Translations under genes and position numbers: made by a program | NCBI GenBank assembly: GCA_900541315.1 | Contig: UQJF01000001.1 | Span: 1-64,000 of the forward strand | From: an uncultured Clostridium sp. | Lineage (GTDB): Bacteria; Bacillota; Clostridia; Lachnospirales; Lachnospiraceae | Length of the DNA stretch: 64,000 nucleotides | Direction of reading: 5' to 3' | Shown: piece by piece, positions 1 to 8,035 of the stretch | Position numbering within the stretch: position 1 is the stretch's first letter | Layout of the letters: every line of letters begins with the position of its first letter | Notes under the pieces: generated by a model | What the model saw: only the letters and a program-made list of their open reading frames with translations | The model's database searches: none | Told to the model about the DNA's origin: nothing

Positions 1-224
1 CGTAATCCGCTCATTTTTCTTCAAAAAATGGCTCCTTACTCATGTTTTTGGCGGGTCCCAAGGTCATAATATAACATAATTATAATGTAACAGGAGATAT
101 AGACTATGCCGCAGATCATTCCAATCAAAGATTAAAAAAATACATCTGAAATTTCTGACATGTGCCATAAAGCTGGATAACCTTAACAGATAGTACTTGT
201 TGCATATTTTTTATCAAAAAACAG
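1..224. other. Intergenic stretch without a recognised gene
   Basis: I see no convincing open reading frame, RNA gene or repeat in these AT-rich bases. They may hold the promoter region of a gene lying left of the window on the minus strand. The next recognisable signal is the promoter starting at 225. Confidence 0.5.
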
Positions 225-286
225 TTGACAAGAAAGTTAGTTGGTGCTAATCTATTAAACAGTTAGAAATGTTAGATTAGACTAAC
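225..286 (+). promoter_or_regulatory. Sigma-A promoter with two DtxR/IdeR-like operators
   Basis: Seen: -35 TTGACA at 225-230, 17 bases, then -10 TAATCT at 248-253. An inverted repeat GTTAG-N6-CTAAT (236-251) lies between and over these boxes. A second, perfect GTTAG-N6-CTAAC lies at 271-286, just after the expected transcription start. Known: the DtxR/IdeR iron box is TTAGGTTAGCCTAACCTAA, whose core is TTAG-N6-CTAA. Inference: the short Fur-like gene downstream is repressed by a metal-loaded DtxR-family protein. The regulator gene itself is not in this window. Confidence 0.7.
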
Positions 287-415
287 TACAAAACAAGATA
301 ATCTACACAGCTGTTCAGGTACATAAAACCAAAGAGCCTGAGCAGACTATGTATAAAGCATGGATAAAAGGCAGCGGGGCAGGATATCCGTGGTGCTTAA
401 AAGAAGGAGGAGCCT

Positions 416-673
416 ATGTCAGAACAGAAAGCACAGATCATTGGAGAACTTCAGAGAAAAGGAAAACGGATCACAGGACAGAGAAAGATCCTTTTAGATG
501 TCATACTGGAAGGAAACTGGTCCAGTTGTAAGGAGATTTACTACATGGCTTCTAAAAAGGACCCGACCATCGGACTTGCAACTGTCTACAGAATGGTAGG
601 CGTTTTAGAGGAAATGGGATTTTTAAGCAGAGGATACAGATATTCTTATCCAGTGGAAAATAAGATCAGCTAA
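416..673 (+). CDS. Short Fur-family DNA-binding domain protein
   Basis: This 85-residue protein matches only the N-terminal winged-helix domain of Fur-family metalloregulators: an RITGQR segment near residue 19, then a recognition helix with LATVYRMV around residues 58-65. Usual Fur proteins have about 140-150 residues; the C-terminal dimerisation and metal-binding half is absent, and no continuation is evident in another frame after the stop. AAGGAGG at 404-410 sits 5 bases before the ATG, which supports the start. It has its own promoter with DtxR-like operators and is followed by a strong terminator, so it is a single-gene unit. It may be a remnant or a stand-alone DNA-binding domain; its targets are unknown. 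Confidence 0.75.
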   Translation: MSEQKAQIIGELQRKGKRITGQRKILLDVILEGNWSSCKEIYYMASKKDPTIGLATVYRMVGVLEEMGFLSRGYRYSYPVENKIS

Positions 674-730
674 AGCCAGGATAGTTTATTTACAGAAACT
701 GCCTCATGGCAGGCTCTTCTGTATGCATAG

Positions 731-775
731 CAAAAGCGGGCTGCACGTTATATAAAAATGTGCAGCCCGCTTTTG
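731..775. terminator. Bidirectional terminator
   Basis: A perfect 16-base stem (731-746 with 760-775, core GCGGGCTGCAC) with a 13-base loop is flanked by A-run and T-run sequence on either side. It would end transcription of the Fur-like gene from the left and of the VOC gene from the right. Confidence 0.9.
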
Positions 776-847
776 CTTTATCCACACAGAAAACGCACCA
801 GAAGGCGCGTTCTGTGATCTATACCAATACTCCCCTAAAAATCAAAT

Positions 848-1237
848 TTACAGTTTCTGGCAAAACTCGATCCGCTCTTTGTTTGGTCCCTGGATGATAA
901 AGAAGCGCACACCTCTTTCCCAGAAATCAAGAGCTTCAATGCCATTGCTCAACACCAGATGCTTCTGGTTTAAAGTAGCTGCGTAGGCTTTTTCAATATC
1001 CAGGCAGTTTAAGGCAATGTGGTTAATGGCTCCGTCACAGAGAGCCACAGGATCCTCATAAGTTTCAATCACCAGATTTCCTAACTGCAAAAAAGCTACA
1101 TGCTGGTTCTTTTCCGGGACACAAGTCCTTAAGATGACCTGGAATCCCAGATCCTCGTAAAAATGGATCGTATTTTCCAAATGATCTGTTGGGATTCCAA
1201 CATGCTGGATCCCGTCACAATAAGCACCAGGAGTCAT
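848..1237 (-). CDS. VOC (glyoxalase/bleomycin-resistance fold) family protein
   Basis: A 129-residue single-domain protein of the vicinal oxygen chelate fold. The N-terminal DGIQHVGIP and the later AINHIALNC give the two metal-ligand histidine positions typical of the family, and an IEFCQ segment close to the C-terminus supplies the usual terminal glutamate. Family members include glyoxalase I, lactoylglutathione-type lyases and epimerases; the substrate cannot be told here. It is the last gene of the minus-strand operon that begins with the solute-binding protein at 5980, 38 bases after the degenerate esterase, so it probably acts on a product of that sugar-ester uptake pathway. Confidence 0.8.
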   Translation of the reverse strand: MTPGAYCDGIQHVGIPTDHLENTIHFYEDLGFQVILRTCVPEKNQHVAFLQLGNLVIETYEDPVALCDGAINHIALNCLDIEKAYAATLNQKHLVLSNGIEALDFWERGVRFFIIQGPNKERIEFCQKL

Positions 1238-1275
1238 ATGATATCATCCTTTCTTGTAAAGCTTAATCTGCCTGA

Positions 1276-2016
1276 TTAAAGCTGTTTCAAAGCATTTTTA
1301 ACATCGGTTTTTAAAGCCTCAGCCCATTTTGCCCATGTAAGAACCTCTTTTTGTACCCGTACAGACCGGCTGGAAAAAGAACTTTTCAGGATGCAGTCAG
1401 CTAAAAGAGCAGAGGAAGCTTTATAGTCATCTTTCTCAGAATACTCTAAAGAAAGGGCCATATTGTGCTCTTTGGCTGTTTGGATCAGCATTTTCAGATC
1501 CTTATCCGTGCCATTCAATGTGCGAAGATCAGTGGTTCCAAATGCATTATCCAGCTGCTTATCCAGTTCTGGGTCAAAAGTCTCATCTGTAAGAGAACCG
1601 CAGCTGTAAGACGCTGCCATATGGTACTGTCCGGGAACAGAAAGAGCTGCGTTTAAGGCTGCATAGCCCCCTTCTTTTACACCGGCGATCATCTGGAAAC
1701 CCAGGTCAGCTGGGAAATAGTCAGCAACCATTTCCGGAAGCTCTTTTGTAAGCATCTGGAAATAAGCAAATCCATGGATCATATCAAGGCCGTAGCTTAA
1801 TTTCAGATCAGGCATCACAATGATAATGCCCAGTTCATCTGCCAGATCCTCTACAGCTGTATGGCGCTGCCATGCTGTGTGGTCACAGCCAGCAGGGGGA
1901 AGCAGCCATAAAACAGGATAAGAGCTTTTTTCATTGTTTTCCATAGGAACAATAGCTGTCAGGGAATTGCATTCCGTAAGGGCAGCTGAATAAAAGTGGT
2001 CCAGTATGAGAGCCAT
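1276..2016 (-). CDS. Esterase-like protein that has lost catalytic residues
   Basis: This 246-residue alpha/beta-hydrolase is homologous along its length to the next gene upstream (2018-2836). Compared with that gene, the nucleophile motif GLSMGG is replaced by GVKEGG, so Lys114 stands where serine should be. The oxyanion HGR segment is PAG, and the C-terminal VHEWGFW is VLTWAKW, losing the catalytic histidine. It is therefore expected to be inactive as a serine esterase. The frame is open, with a good ribosome binding site and a single-base gap from its paralogue, so it looks retained rather than decayed. It could be a partner or ligand-binding subunit of the active esterase. The fold call is firm; the role is inference. 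Confidence 0.75.
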   Translation of the reverse strand: MALILDHFYSAALTECNSLTAIVPMENNEKSSYPVLWLLPPAGCDHTAWQRHTAVEDLADELGIIIVMPDLKLSYGLDMIHGFAYFQMLTKELPEMVADYFPADLGFQMIAGVKEGGYAALNAALSVPGQYHMAASYSCGSLTDETFDPELDKQLDNAFGTTDLRTLNGTDKDLKMLIQTAKEHNMALSLEYSEKDDYKASSALLADCILKSSFSSRSVRVQKEVLTWAKWAEALKTDVKNALKQL

Positions 2017-2017
2017 G

Positions 2018-2836
2018 TTAGTTTCCTCCTTTCAACGCAAGAGTGTCAAGGAAATGTTGGATCCATTCATCCCAGAAGCCCCACTCATGGACACCGGGAC
2101 CTTCGTGGTATTCATACTCATATGGATTACCGGGAATGTTTTCAAAGGTTTTTTTGATCTCCATGGCAACAGGATACCGGACATCTTCTGTACCCATAGC
2201 GTGGTATATTTTTGGCAGTATAGTATGCTCTTTCGCAGTATCCTGGATCAGCTTTAAAATGTCATATTCTGTTCCTGCAAGGGAATCAGAATCAGAGGTG
2301 CCGTAAATGTCCTCATTGCATTTTTTAAACATATAGTCACTGCCACTTTTATTTCTCCAAAGGTGCTCTAGCGGAGCAACTCCGCCAGTAGAAAGCATGC
2401 AGATCCGGCCATATTTGTCCGGATTGTTCAGGCCTACCCACATAGCGCCGCCGCCGCCCATGGACAGTCCGGCAATGTAGTTATCTTCCCGTTTCCGGCT
2501 CATTTTCGGGAATAATTTTGCACAAAATTCCGGCAAATCCTTTGAAATATAGTCATAATAGCGGGGACCATGCTTCATATTGATATAACGGCTGTAGCTA
2601 ACCTCCGGCATAATGACCATCAGACCTAAAGGAGCTGCGTAGCGTTCGATAGAAGTACGGCGCATCCAGATGGTATAATCATCACTGCGTCCGTGCAACA
2701 GCCACAGAACCGGGAAGCTGTCTGCCTGCTCGCTTCCGGCAAGACCGATGCCCTGCATTTTCTGGGGCATGATCACGCCGATCTTAGTGTCCATATTCAG
2801 GACCTTTGAGTGGAAATTCACATGTAATAAAGCCAA
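2018..2836 (-). CDS. Serine esterase (esterase D / tributyrin esterase-like)
   Basis: A 272-residue cytoplasmic alpha/beta-hydrolase with no signal peptide. The LLHG oxyanion segment is near residue 48, the nucleophile motif GLSMGG has Ser125, a likely acid is Asp218 (GTEDVRY), and the catalytic His250 lies in GVHEWGFWDEW. The family removes acetyl, short acyl or feruloyl groups from sugars and small esters. It follows the MalG-type permease by 12 bases in the same operon, so it probably deacylates the imported saccharide. The substrate is not determined by the sequence. Its inactive paralogue follows after one base. Confidence 0.85.
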   Translation of the reverse strand: MALLHVNFHSKVLNMDTKIGVIMPQKMQGIGLAGSEQADSFPVLWLLHGRSDDYTIWMRRTSIERYAAPLGLMVIMPEVSYSRYINMKHGPRYYDYISKDLPEFCAKLFPKMSRKREDNYIAGLSMGGGGAMWVGLNNPDKYGRICMLSTGGVAPLEHLWRNKSGSDYMFKKCNEDIYGTSDSDSLAGTEYDILKLIQDTAKEHTILPKIYHAMGTEDVRYPVAMEIKKTFENIPGNPYEYEYHEGPGVHEWGFWDEWIQHFLDTLALKGGN

Positions 2837-2848
2837 TGTATATACCTC

Positions 2849-3682
2849 CTAACCTTTGACAGCACCTTCCATCATGCCGGAGACGATCTGTTTCTGGAAC
2901 AGGCAGTAAACGATAAAGATCGGCAGGATAGAAAGAAGCATAACAGCAAATACAATAGTGAAATTGGTAGAGTTTTCTGTACGGAATGAATACTGGTACA
3001 GAGTCAGTGTACGGTTTAAGTTAGACTGGTTTAATACAAGGGATGGCATAAAATAGTCATTCCAGATCCACAGGGAGTTTTTGATAACAACCGTGGAGAT
3101 GATAGGTTTCATAATAGGGCGCACAATCTTATAAAACACCTGGTTTGTAGTAGCACCGTCAATATATGCAGCTTCTTCCAGATCAATAGGCATGGAAGCC
3201 AGATAGCCTACTAAGAGGAAGATACCTTCGCAGGTAGAGTTTGCAATGTAGAAAAGAATGGCACCAGTCCTGTTAAGAAGACCGATATTGCTCATTAACT
3301 TTACCATAGGAAGCATTTTTACCTGGAAAGGGATAAAAATACCGGCTACCATGAAAAAGTAAAGAAAGCTGTAAAAACGGGATGTAAATCTTCTGCGGGA
3401 AATGGCATAAGCACACATGGGAAGGAAAAATACCATGGCAACAATGGCTACACCAGTGATGATCGCAGAGTTTTTCAGTGCGATGAAATAATCCGGTCTC
3501 TGGAGTACATAAGCAAAATTGTCAAAAACAATATGCCTTGGAAGACCGAAGAAATTGCTGAAGATGTCGCTCATATCCTTTAAAGAAGAAACTACGGTAA
3601 GATAAAATGGGAAAAATACAAGGAGAGCGCCCAGAGTCAGCACTGCATAGATCAGAGCATGTAAGATTTTTCTTTTTTTCAT
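2849..3682 (-). CDS. Carbohydrate ABC transporter permease, MalG type
   Basis: A 277-residue inner-membrane permease with about six hydrophobic segments. The cytoplasmic EAA loop reads EEAAYIDGATTNQVFYKIVRPI and includes the conserved glycine-poor variant of EAA---G typical of sugar porters (CUT1 family). It pairs with the MalF-type permease 15 bases upstream and the solute-binding protein at 4655-5980. No ATPase gene is in the operon, which is usual for CUT1 systems of Gram-positive bacteria that share one MsmK/MsiK-type ATPase. The ligand is probably an oligosaccharide, perhaps acylated given the esterases. Confidence 0.92.
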   Translation of the reverse strand: MKKRKILHALIYAVLTLGALLVFFPFYLTVVSSLKDMSDIFSNFFGLPRHIVFDNFAYVLQRPDYFIALKNSAIITGVAIVAMVFFLPMCAYAISRRRFTSRFYSFLYFFMVAGIFIPFQVKMLPMVKLMSNIGLLNRTGAILFYIANSTCEGIFLLVGYLASMPIDLEEAAYIDGATTNQVFYKIVRPIMKPIISTVVIKNSLWIWNDYFMPSLVLNQSNLNRTLTLYQYSFRTENSTNFTIVFAVMLLSILPIFIVYCLFQKQIVSGMMEGAVKG

Positions 3683-3697
3683 GGGATACCTCCTGTT

Positions 3698-4579
3698 TTA
3701 ATCGTAGATTTTCTTTTTGTCAGTAAATCGAATCTGGGTAATGGAAATAACTGCAATGATAACGGCAACGATCATAGCCTGGGAAATGGCATATCCAAAC
3801 TTCATGTCCTCAAATCCGATACGGTAAATGGAAAGAGTGATACTTTCTGTTGCGCCTGCCGGTCCGCCGGAGGTCATTGCCATAATGTAATCATAGATCA
3901 TAAGTCCTTCTTTCAGGACAAGGACAAAAATAATACTTAAAATAGGCAGAATGTAGCGAAGCGTGATGTAGTAAAAGCGCTGACGGCCATTTGCACCATC
4001 TACAATGGCTGCTTCGATGATCTCACCTGGAATGGTCTGTAAAGCAGAAATGACTAAAACTGTTGGAATTGCAACACTTTTCCATATATTTGTGATCAGG
4101 ATGCCGTAAATAGCAGTGCTTCTGCCGGATAAAATGTTTTTCTGTAATGCTTCAATCCCAAGGGAAGTTCCGAGACTGGGGATTCCCTGAAAGAAAATAT
4201 AATTGAAGATCAGTCCAATGGTCAGCATACTGACACAGGCCGGGAAAAAATAAATAGCTCTGAAGCAGTTCTGGCCACGGATCTTTGTGTTCATTAACAG
4301 CGCAAGTACAACAGACAGCAGCATTACGCAGATGATCAGCATTGCGGCATATCGTATATTAAATAGTACGGCTTTCCGGAAACGATTGTCGGATAAAATT
4401 TTAATATAGTTTTTCAGGCCTACAAATTTATAGTTCTTACCGATGCCGTTCCAGTTGGTAAAGCTGTAATACAGCCCAAGGACAATTGGAACAATAGAGA
4501 GAAAAGAATACATGATCAGGTTCGGTAGTACATATAAAAAGTGTGTGATATTGCGATCACGGTTTTTGGTTGATTTCAT
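3698..4579 (-). CDS. Carbohydrate ABC transporter permease, MalF type
   Basis: A 293-residue membrane protein with about six hydrophobic spans and a CUT1 EAA loop (IEAAIVDGANGRQRFYYITL) in the second half. A basic N-terminal tail precedes the first span, as in MalF/UgpA proteins. It forms the translocation channel with the MalG-type partner. It lies 75 bases downstream of the solute-binding protein gene and is read in the same direction. Confidence 0.92.
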   Translation of the reverse strand: MKSTKNRDRNITHFLYVLPNLIMYSFLSIVPIVLGLYYSFTNWNGIGKNYKFVGLKNYIKILSDNRFRKAVLFNIRYAAMLIICVMLLSVVLALLMNTKIRGQNCFRAIYFFPACVSMLTIGLIFNYIFFQGIPSLGTSLGIEALQKNILSGRSTAIYGILITNIWKSVAIPTVLVISALQTIPGEIIEAAIVDGANGRQRFYYITLRYILPILSIIFVLVLKEGLMIYDYIMAMTSGGPAGATESITLSIYRIGFEDMKFGYAISQAMIVAVIIAVISITQIRFTDKKKIYD

Positions 4580-4654
4580 AATGCTGCCTCCGTTTTTTGG
4601 GAATGTATTCCTGGGATTACAGAAAGATCCCAGGAATACATAAGAATTGAAAAA

Positions 4655-5980
4655 TTAGGATTCAGATTCAGCAGGAGTATAGTATTCTTCTACTAAAGAC
4701 TGGAATTCGTCTAAGAAGGTATCTACATCCTTATCTAAGATCAGGGCCTGTACAGATACAACCAGGCTGTTTCTTAAATCCTGTGGCCAAATACTTGCTA
4801 AAGAAGGAGCAAATCTGCCTTCGTTAATGTAGTCGTTGATCTCTTTAAGCTGTGGAACGTTGTATTTGACACCCTGGATCAGAGTTGGGTTTTTGTCACC
4901 GTCACTGAATTCCTGTGCAATATCTTCACGTACAAGGAAATCAAGGAAGCGGATGCATGCATCCTGCTGTTCTGGTGTGCAGTCAGCAGAAATAGAATAA
5001 GCAGTATCAACAGTACCAGCGGTCCAGAAATCATCAGTTGTAATAGCAGGAATAGCGGTACAGTTGAAATTCAGGTCCGGATTCATGGTCTCGAAAGTAG
5101 TTACTGCCCAGGAACCATCAATGTACATAGCAGATTTTCCACTGGTAAATTCTTCGTAAGCAGGTTCGTCATCATATCCAAGAGAATCAGGATTTGCATA
5201 TTCACGCAGCTTTAAGATGGTTTCTGCATATTTGCGGATATTAGGATCATCTTTAATGTTGTAGCTTCCGTTGATCTGTTCATCACACTTGCTATAGAAG
5301 TCATGGTCCACACAGCCAATGAGCATACGGTCAAACTGCTGGTTGATACGGACTGCTTTCTTATCCGGGAAGGAGAATGGCTGGATGCCGGCTTCAACTA
5401 ACTTGTCGCATACACCCCACATTTCATCCATGGTCTTTGGAATGGTAAGTCCCAGTTCATTAAAAATATCTACGTTGTAGTACAGACCAAAGGAGTTGGT
5501 GGTCAGCGGAAGGGAATACTGTTTTCCATTCACTTCGCAGCGTTCCAGAACGGAAGGAGTTACACGTTTCATAAAGTCCTGATCCGTCAGATCCATGAAA
5601 AGGCCTTCCCTGAACATATCTTTATAGGATGCACTCCATGGGAATACAGATACTAACTGCGGAATGTTTCCTGCTGCTACACGGGAGATCAGTGTAGTTG
5701 TGGTGGATTCAGCCAGAGTAACGTTTACCTGTATATCCGGGTTTTCTTCCATGAATTTGTTTACCAGAGTGTTGTAAAGCTCTACGTTCTCTGGTTTCTG
5801 ATGGAACAACTCAATGGCTACTTTACCTACGGAAGCAGCATCTGTGCTGGCAGCTTCGGCAGTTGTGGTCTGGTCTGCACTGGAAGCAGGAGCATCAGCG
5901 CTCTTTCCTCCTGAGCAACCGGTCAGTGCAGCTGTTAAAAGAGTGGCTCCGATCATACATGCTGTAAATCTTTTTTTCAT
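4655..5980 (-). CDS. Extracellular sugar-binding lipoprotein (family 1)
   Basis: A 441-residue solute-binding protein of family 1. A signal peptide ends in the lipobox LTGC with Cys22, followed by a Ser/Thr/Ala-rich linker (about residues 24-50) and the two-lobed binding domain. A closed-pocket segment such as SAMYIDGSWAV is typical of CUT1 binding proteins. It delivers a sugar or oligosaccharide to the two permeases downstream. It is the first gene of the operon and is divergent from the YesM-type kinase at 6134, which suggests that the two-component system controls this operon. Confidence 0.93.
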   Translation of the reverse strand: MKKRFTACMIGATLLTAALTGCSGGKSADAPASSADQTTTAEAASTDAASVGKVAIELFHQKPENVELYNTLVNKFMEENPDIQVNVTLAESTTTTLISRVAAGNIPQLVSVFPWSASYKDMFREGLFMDLTDQDFMKRVTPSVLERCEVNGKQYSLPLTTNSFGLYYNVDIFNELGLTIPKTMDEMWGVCDKLVEAGIQPFSFPDKKAVRINQQFDRMLIGCVDHDFYSKCDEQINGSYNIKDDPNIRKYAETILKLREYANPDSLGYDDEPAYEEFTSGKSAMYIDGSWAVTTFETMNPDLNFNCTAIPAITTDDFWTAGTVDTAYSISADCTPEQQDACIRFLDFLVREDIAQEFSDGDKNPTLIQGVKYNVPQLKEINDYINEGRFAPSLASIWPQDLRNSLVVSVQALILDKDVDTFLDEFQSLVEEYYTPAESES

Positions 5981-6031
5981 AATGTTTCCCCTTTCACATA
6001 TGGTTTTTGTACAGCCTTAACTTGTAGCCAA

Positions 6032-6060
6032 AGTATAGGCTTTTTCAGGGAAATTATAAA
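6032..6060 (-). promoter_or_regulatory. Candidate promoter of the sugar ABC operon
   Basis: On the minus strand TTTATA (6055-6060) and TATACT (6032-6037) are separated by 17 bases, about 50 bases before the solute-binding protein start. The -10 is good but the -35 is weak, as expected for a promoter that needs an activator such as the YesN-type regulator. Confidence 0.4.
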
Positions 6061-6079
6061 TACCATATTCAAATTTTAC

Positions 6080-6107
6080 TTGCCATTTTCAAAGATTGTT
6101 GTATATT
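6080..6107 (+). promoter_or_regulatory. Candidate promoter of the yesMN-like operon
   Basis: TTGCCA (6080-6085) and TATATT (6102-6107) are 16 bases apart. Transcription would start near 6114, which rules out translation from the longer upstream frame beginning at 6080 and supports the ATG at 6134. Confidence 0.5.
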
Positions 6108-6133
6108 TTTATATAAAGAGGTGCGATGGATAT

Positions 6134-8035
6134 ATGAAAAAACGGCAGAAAGCGAAAAGATATATAGTGAATTGGAAAGATATAAAGAAAAATATGACAA
6201 AAACAGATTCGATTAAAAAATGGCTGATCCTTCTGGCAGGCCTGCAGATATTCCTTACCATGGCATTTTTATGTTATCTTGTAACTGTAAGTGCCTACCA
6301 GAATTATAATATGGCTACCCATCGGTATTTCCAGACAGGAGAGCAGCTGTTAGACCGGGTAGAGATATCTGTAAAAGAATTGGAACAGGCCACTTTTTTC
6401 CCGGCTCAGTTATATACCCAGAATAATGACCCCTATTTGTGCAGTACACTAAGGGAAGGCCCGATCCTTAAAAATTTCCGTTTTTATTCGTATTTTAATA
6501 CTCAGGCCCAGAACCGTTTCACAACAGACTCTACCAGTTTTATTGCTCTTTATGATCTTGAAGGAAATGGCGTATACACTTCAAAAGGGGCAAATTACGG
6601 AATTAGCTTTTTGGATAAGGAAAAGGCAGAATGGTATAAAAAAATTTCTGCTTATAAAACAGGTAGGCCTCTTCTCATAGCTGCGCAGGAATTTAGAGGA
6701 TCGGGTATGAATATGCGTGACGGCGGTTCATTGTGTATTGGCAGAGGCATTCTGGACCTGAATACGATCAAGATCGTAGGCTATTGCGTGGCAGGAATAG
6801 ATACTTCTTATCTGGAGAATTATTTTGAGCAGAACCGTCAGACACCGAATCAGAGATTTGCGGTATATAAAGACGGGAAGCTTTTGTACGGAAATATAGA
6901 ACAGGAAGAAAGCTATCAGGGATTTGTAAAAGAAAATCTGAAAAAAACAGAACGAAAAGAAAATTACCAGAGCAGAAAATTAAAGCACAGTGATAAAAAC
7001 TCCTGTGTATACAATGTGATCGGCCACGCTAATGGCTACACTCTGGTATTACAGACTCCTCTGTCTGACATTTTTGGAAATATGGGAAGGATCCAGATGC
7101 TAAATATCATTCCCATAGGTATGATCTTAGGTGGAATCATATTTATGATCTTTCAGATGGTAGGCCGGATCTTAAAGGCATTAAACCGTCTGATCGAAGC
7201 CTGCAATCATTTTGAACTGGGTCACATAAATAAAGTTTCAAAAGAAGGACTTCCAGAGGAATTTCAGACTCTGGTATCCTCTTTTAATAAAATGTCAAAA
7301 CGTATTGATCTGTTGATCCATGAGGTATTTGTAAAGCAACAGGAAAAACAGGAAACAGAACTGCAGCTTTTAAGGACCCAGATCAATCCCCATTATCTGT
7401 ATAATACTTTGGAGATCATGCACATGAAGGCTTATATGTGCCAGGATTATGAAACAGCTACCATGGCAGAACTGTTAGGGCAGAATCTTCAGTATGGCCT
7501 TCGGAATACCACAAAAGAAGTGCCTTTGGAAGAAGAGATCCATCAGTTAAATATCTACCGGGCTATTCTTGCATACCAGTACAATGAACGGATCCAGTTT
7601 AACATCTGCATTGACAGGGAGCTGTATTCCTGCCATGTTTTAAAGCTGGTATTCCAGCCTATTGTGGAAAATGCAGTGATCCATGGTATTACAGACAGTC
7701 ATCAGATCCTGCATATTGATATTTTGGGATATAGAGACGAGGACCGCCTATATATCCAGGTTTCCGATGATGGATGTGGTATGAGTGAAGAACAGTTAGA
7801 GATGCTGCGCCATGATATAGACAGTCCTTCCAGCAACAGCATCGGACTCCGTAACGTATGCAGGCGGATCAGCTTAAACTATGGTCCGGAGTATAAGGTA
7901 TCCATTGAAAGTGCTGAAGGAATGGGAACTATGATCATGCTTGGTTTTCCATGGAAAGATAACATGAGTGATGATATGGAAGAAGAGCGGACGAAGAAGG
8001 AGGAACAGGATGTACCGGATCCTATTAGTAGATGA
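6134..8035 (+). CDS. Sensor histidine kinase, YesM/LytS-like
   Basis: A 633-residue membrane kinase. An N-terminal span (about residues 30-55) precedes a large extracytoplasmic sensing domain (about 55-320), a second span, a HAMP linker, the His_kinase box with QINPHYLYNTLE (phosphoacceptor near His420), and a HATPase domain with SDDGCGMS and SIGLRNVCRR. This order is typical of YesM kinases that sense extracellular carbohydrates. AGAGGTG at 6117-6123 lies 10 bases before the ATG. It overlaps the response regulator by 26 bases and is divergent from the sugar ABC operon, the probable target. Confidence 0.93.
   Translation: MKKRQKAKRYIVNWKDIKKNMTKTDSIKKWLILLAGLQIFLTMAFLCYLVTVSAYQNYNMATHRYFQTGEQLLDRVEISVKELEQATFFPAQLYTQNNDPYLCSTLREGPILKNFRFYSYFNTQAQNRFTTDSTSFIALYDLEGNGVYTSKGANYGISFLDKEKAEWYKKISAYKTGRPLLIAAQEFRGSGMNMRDGGSLCIGRGILDLNTIKIVGYCVAGIDTSYLENYFEQNRQTPNQRFAVYKDGKLLYGNIEQEESYQGFVKENLKKTERKENYQSRKLKHSDKNSCVYNVIGHANGYTLVLQTPLSDIFGNMGRIQMLNIIPIGMILGGIIFMIFQMVGRILKALNRLIEACNHFELGHINKVSKEGLPEEFQTLVSSFNKMSKRIDLLIHEVFVKQQEKQETELQLLRTQINPHYLYNTLEIMHMKAYMCQDYETATMAELLGQNLQYGLRNTTKEVPLEEEIHQLNIYRAILAYQYNERIQFNICIDRELYSCHVLKLVFQPIVENAVIHGITDSHQILHIDILGYRDEDRLYIQVSDDGCGMSEEQLEMLRHDIDSPSSNSIGLRNVCRRISLNYGPEYKVSIESAEGMGTMIMLGFPWKDNMSDDMEEERTKKEEQDVPDPISR

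Noticed and set aside
349-531. 60-residue frame upstream of and overlapping the Fur-like gene
   Set aside because: No binding site and no family features; it shadows the Fur-like frame.
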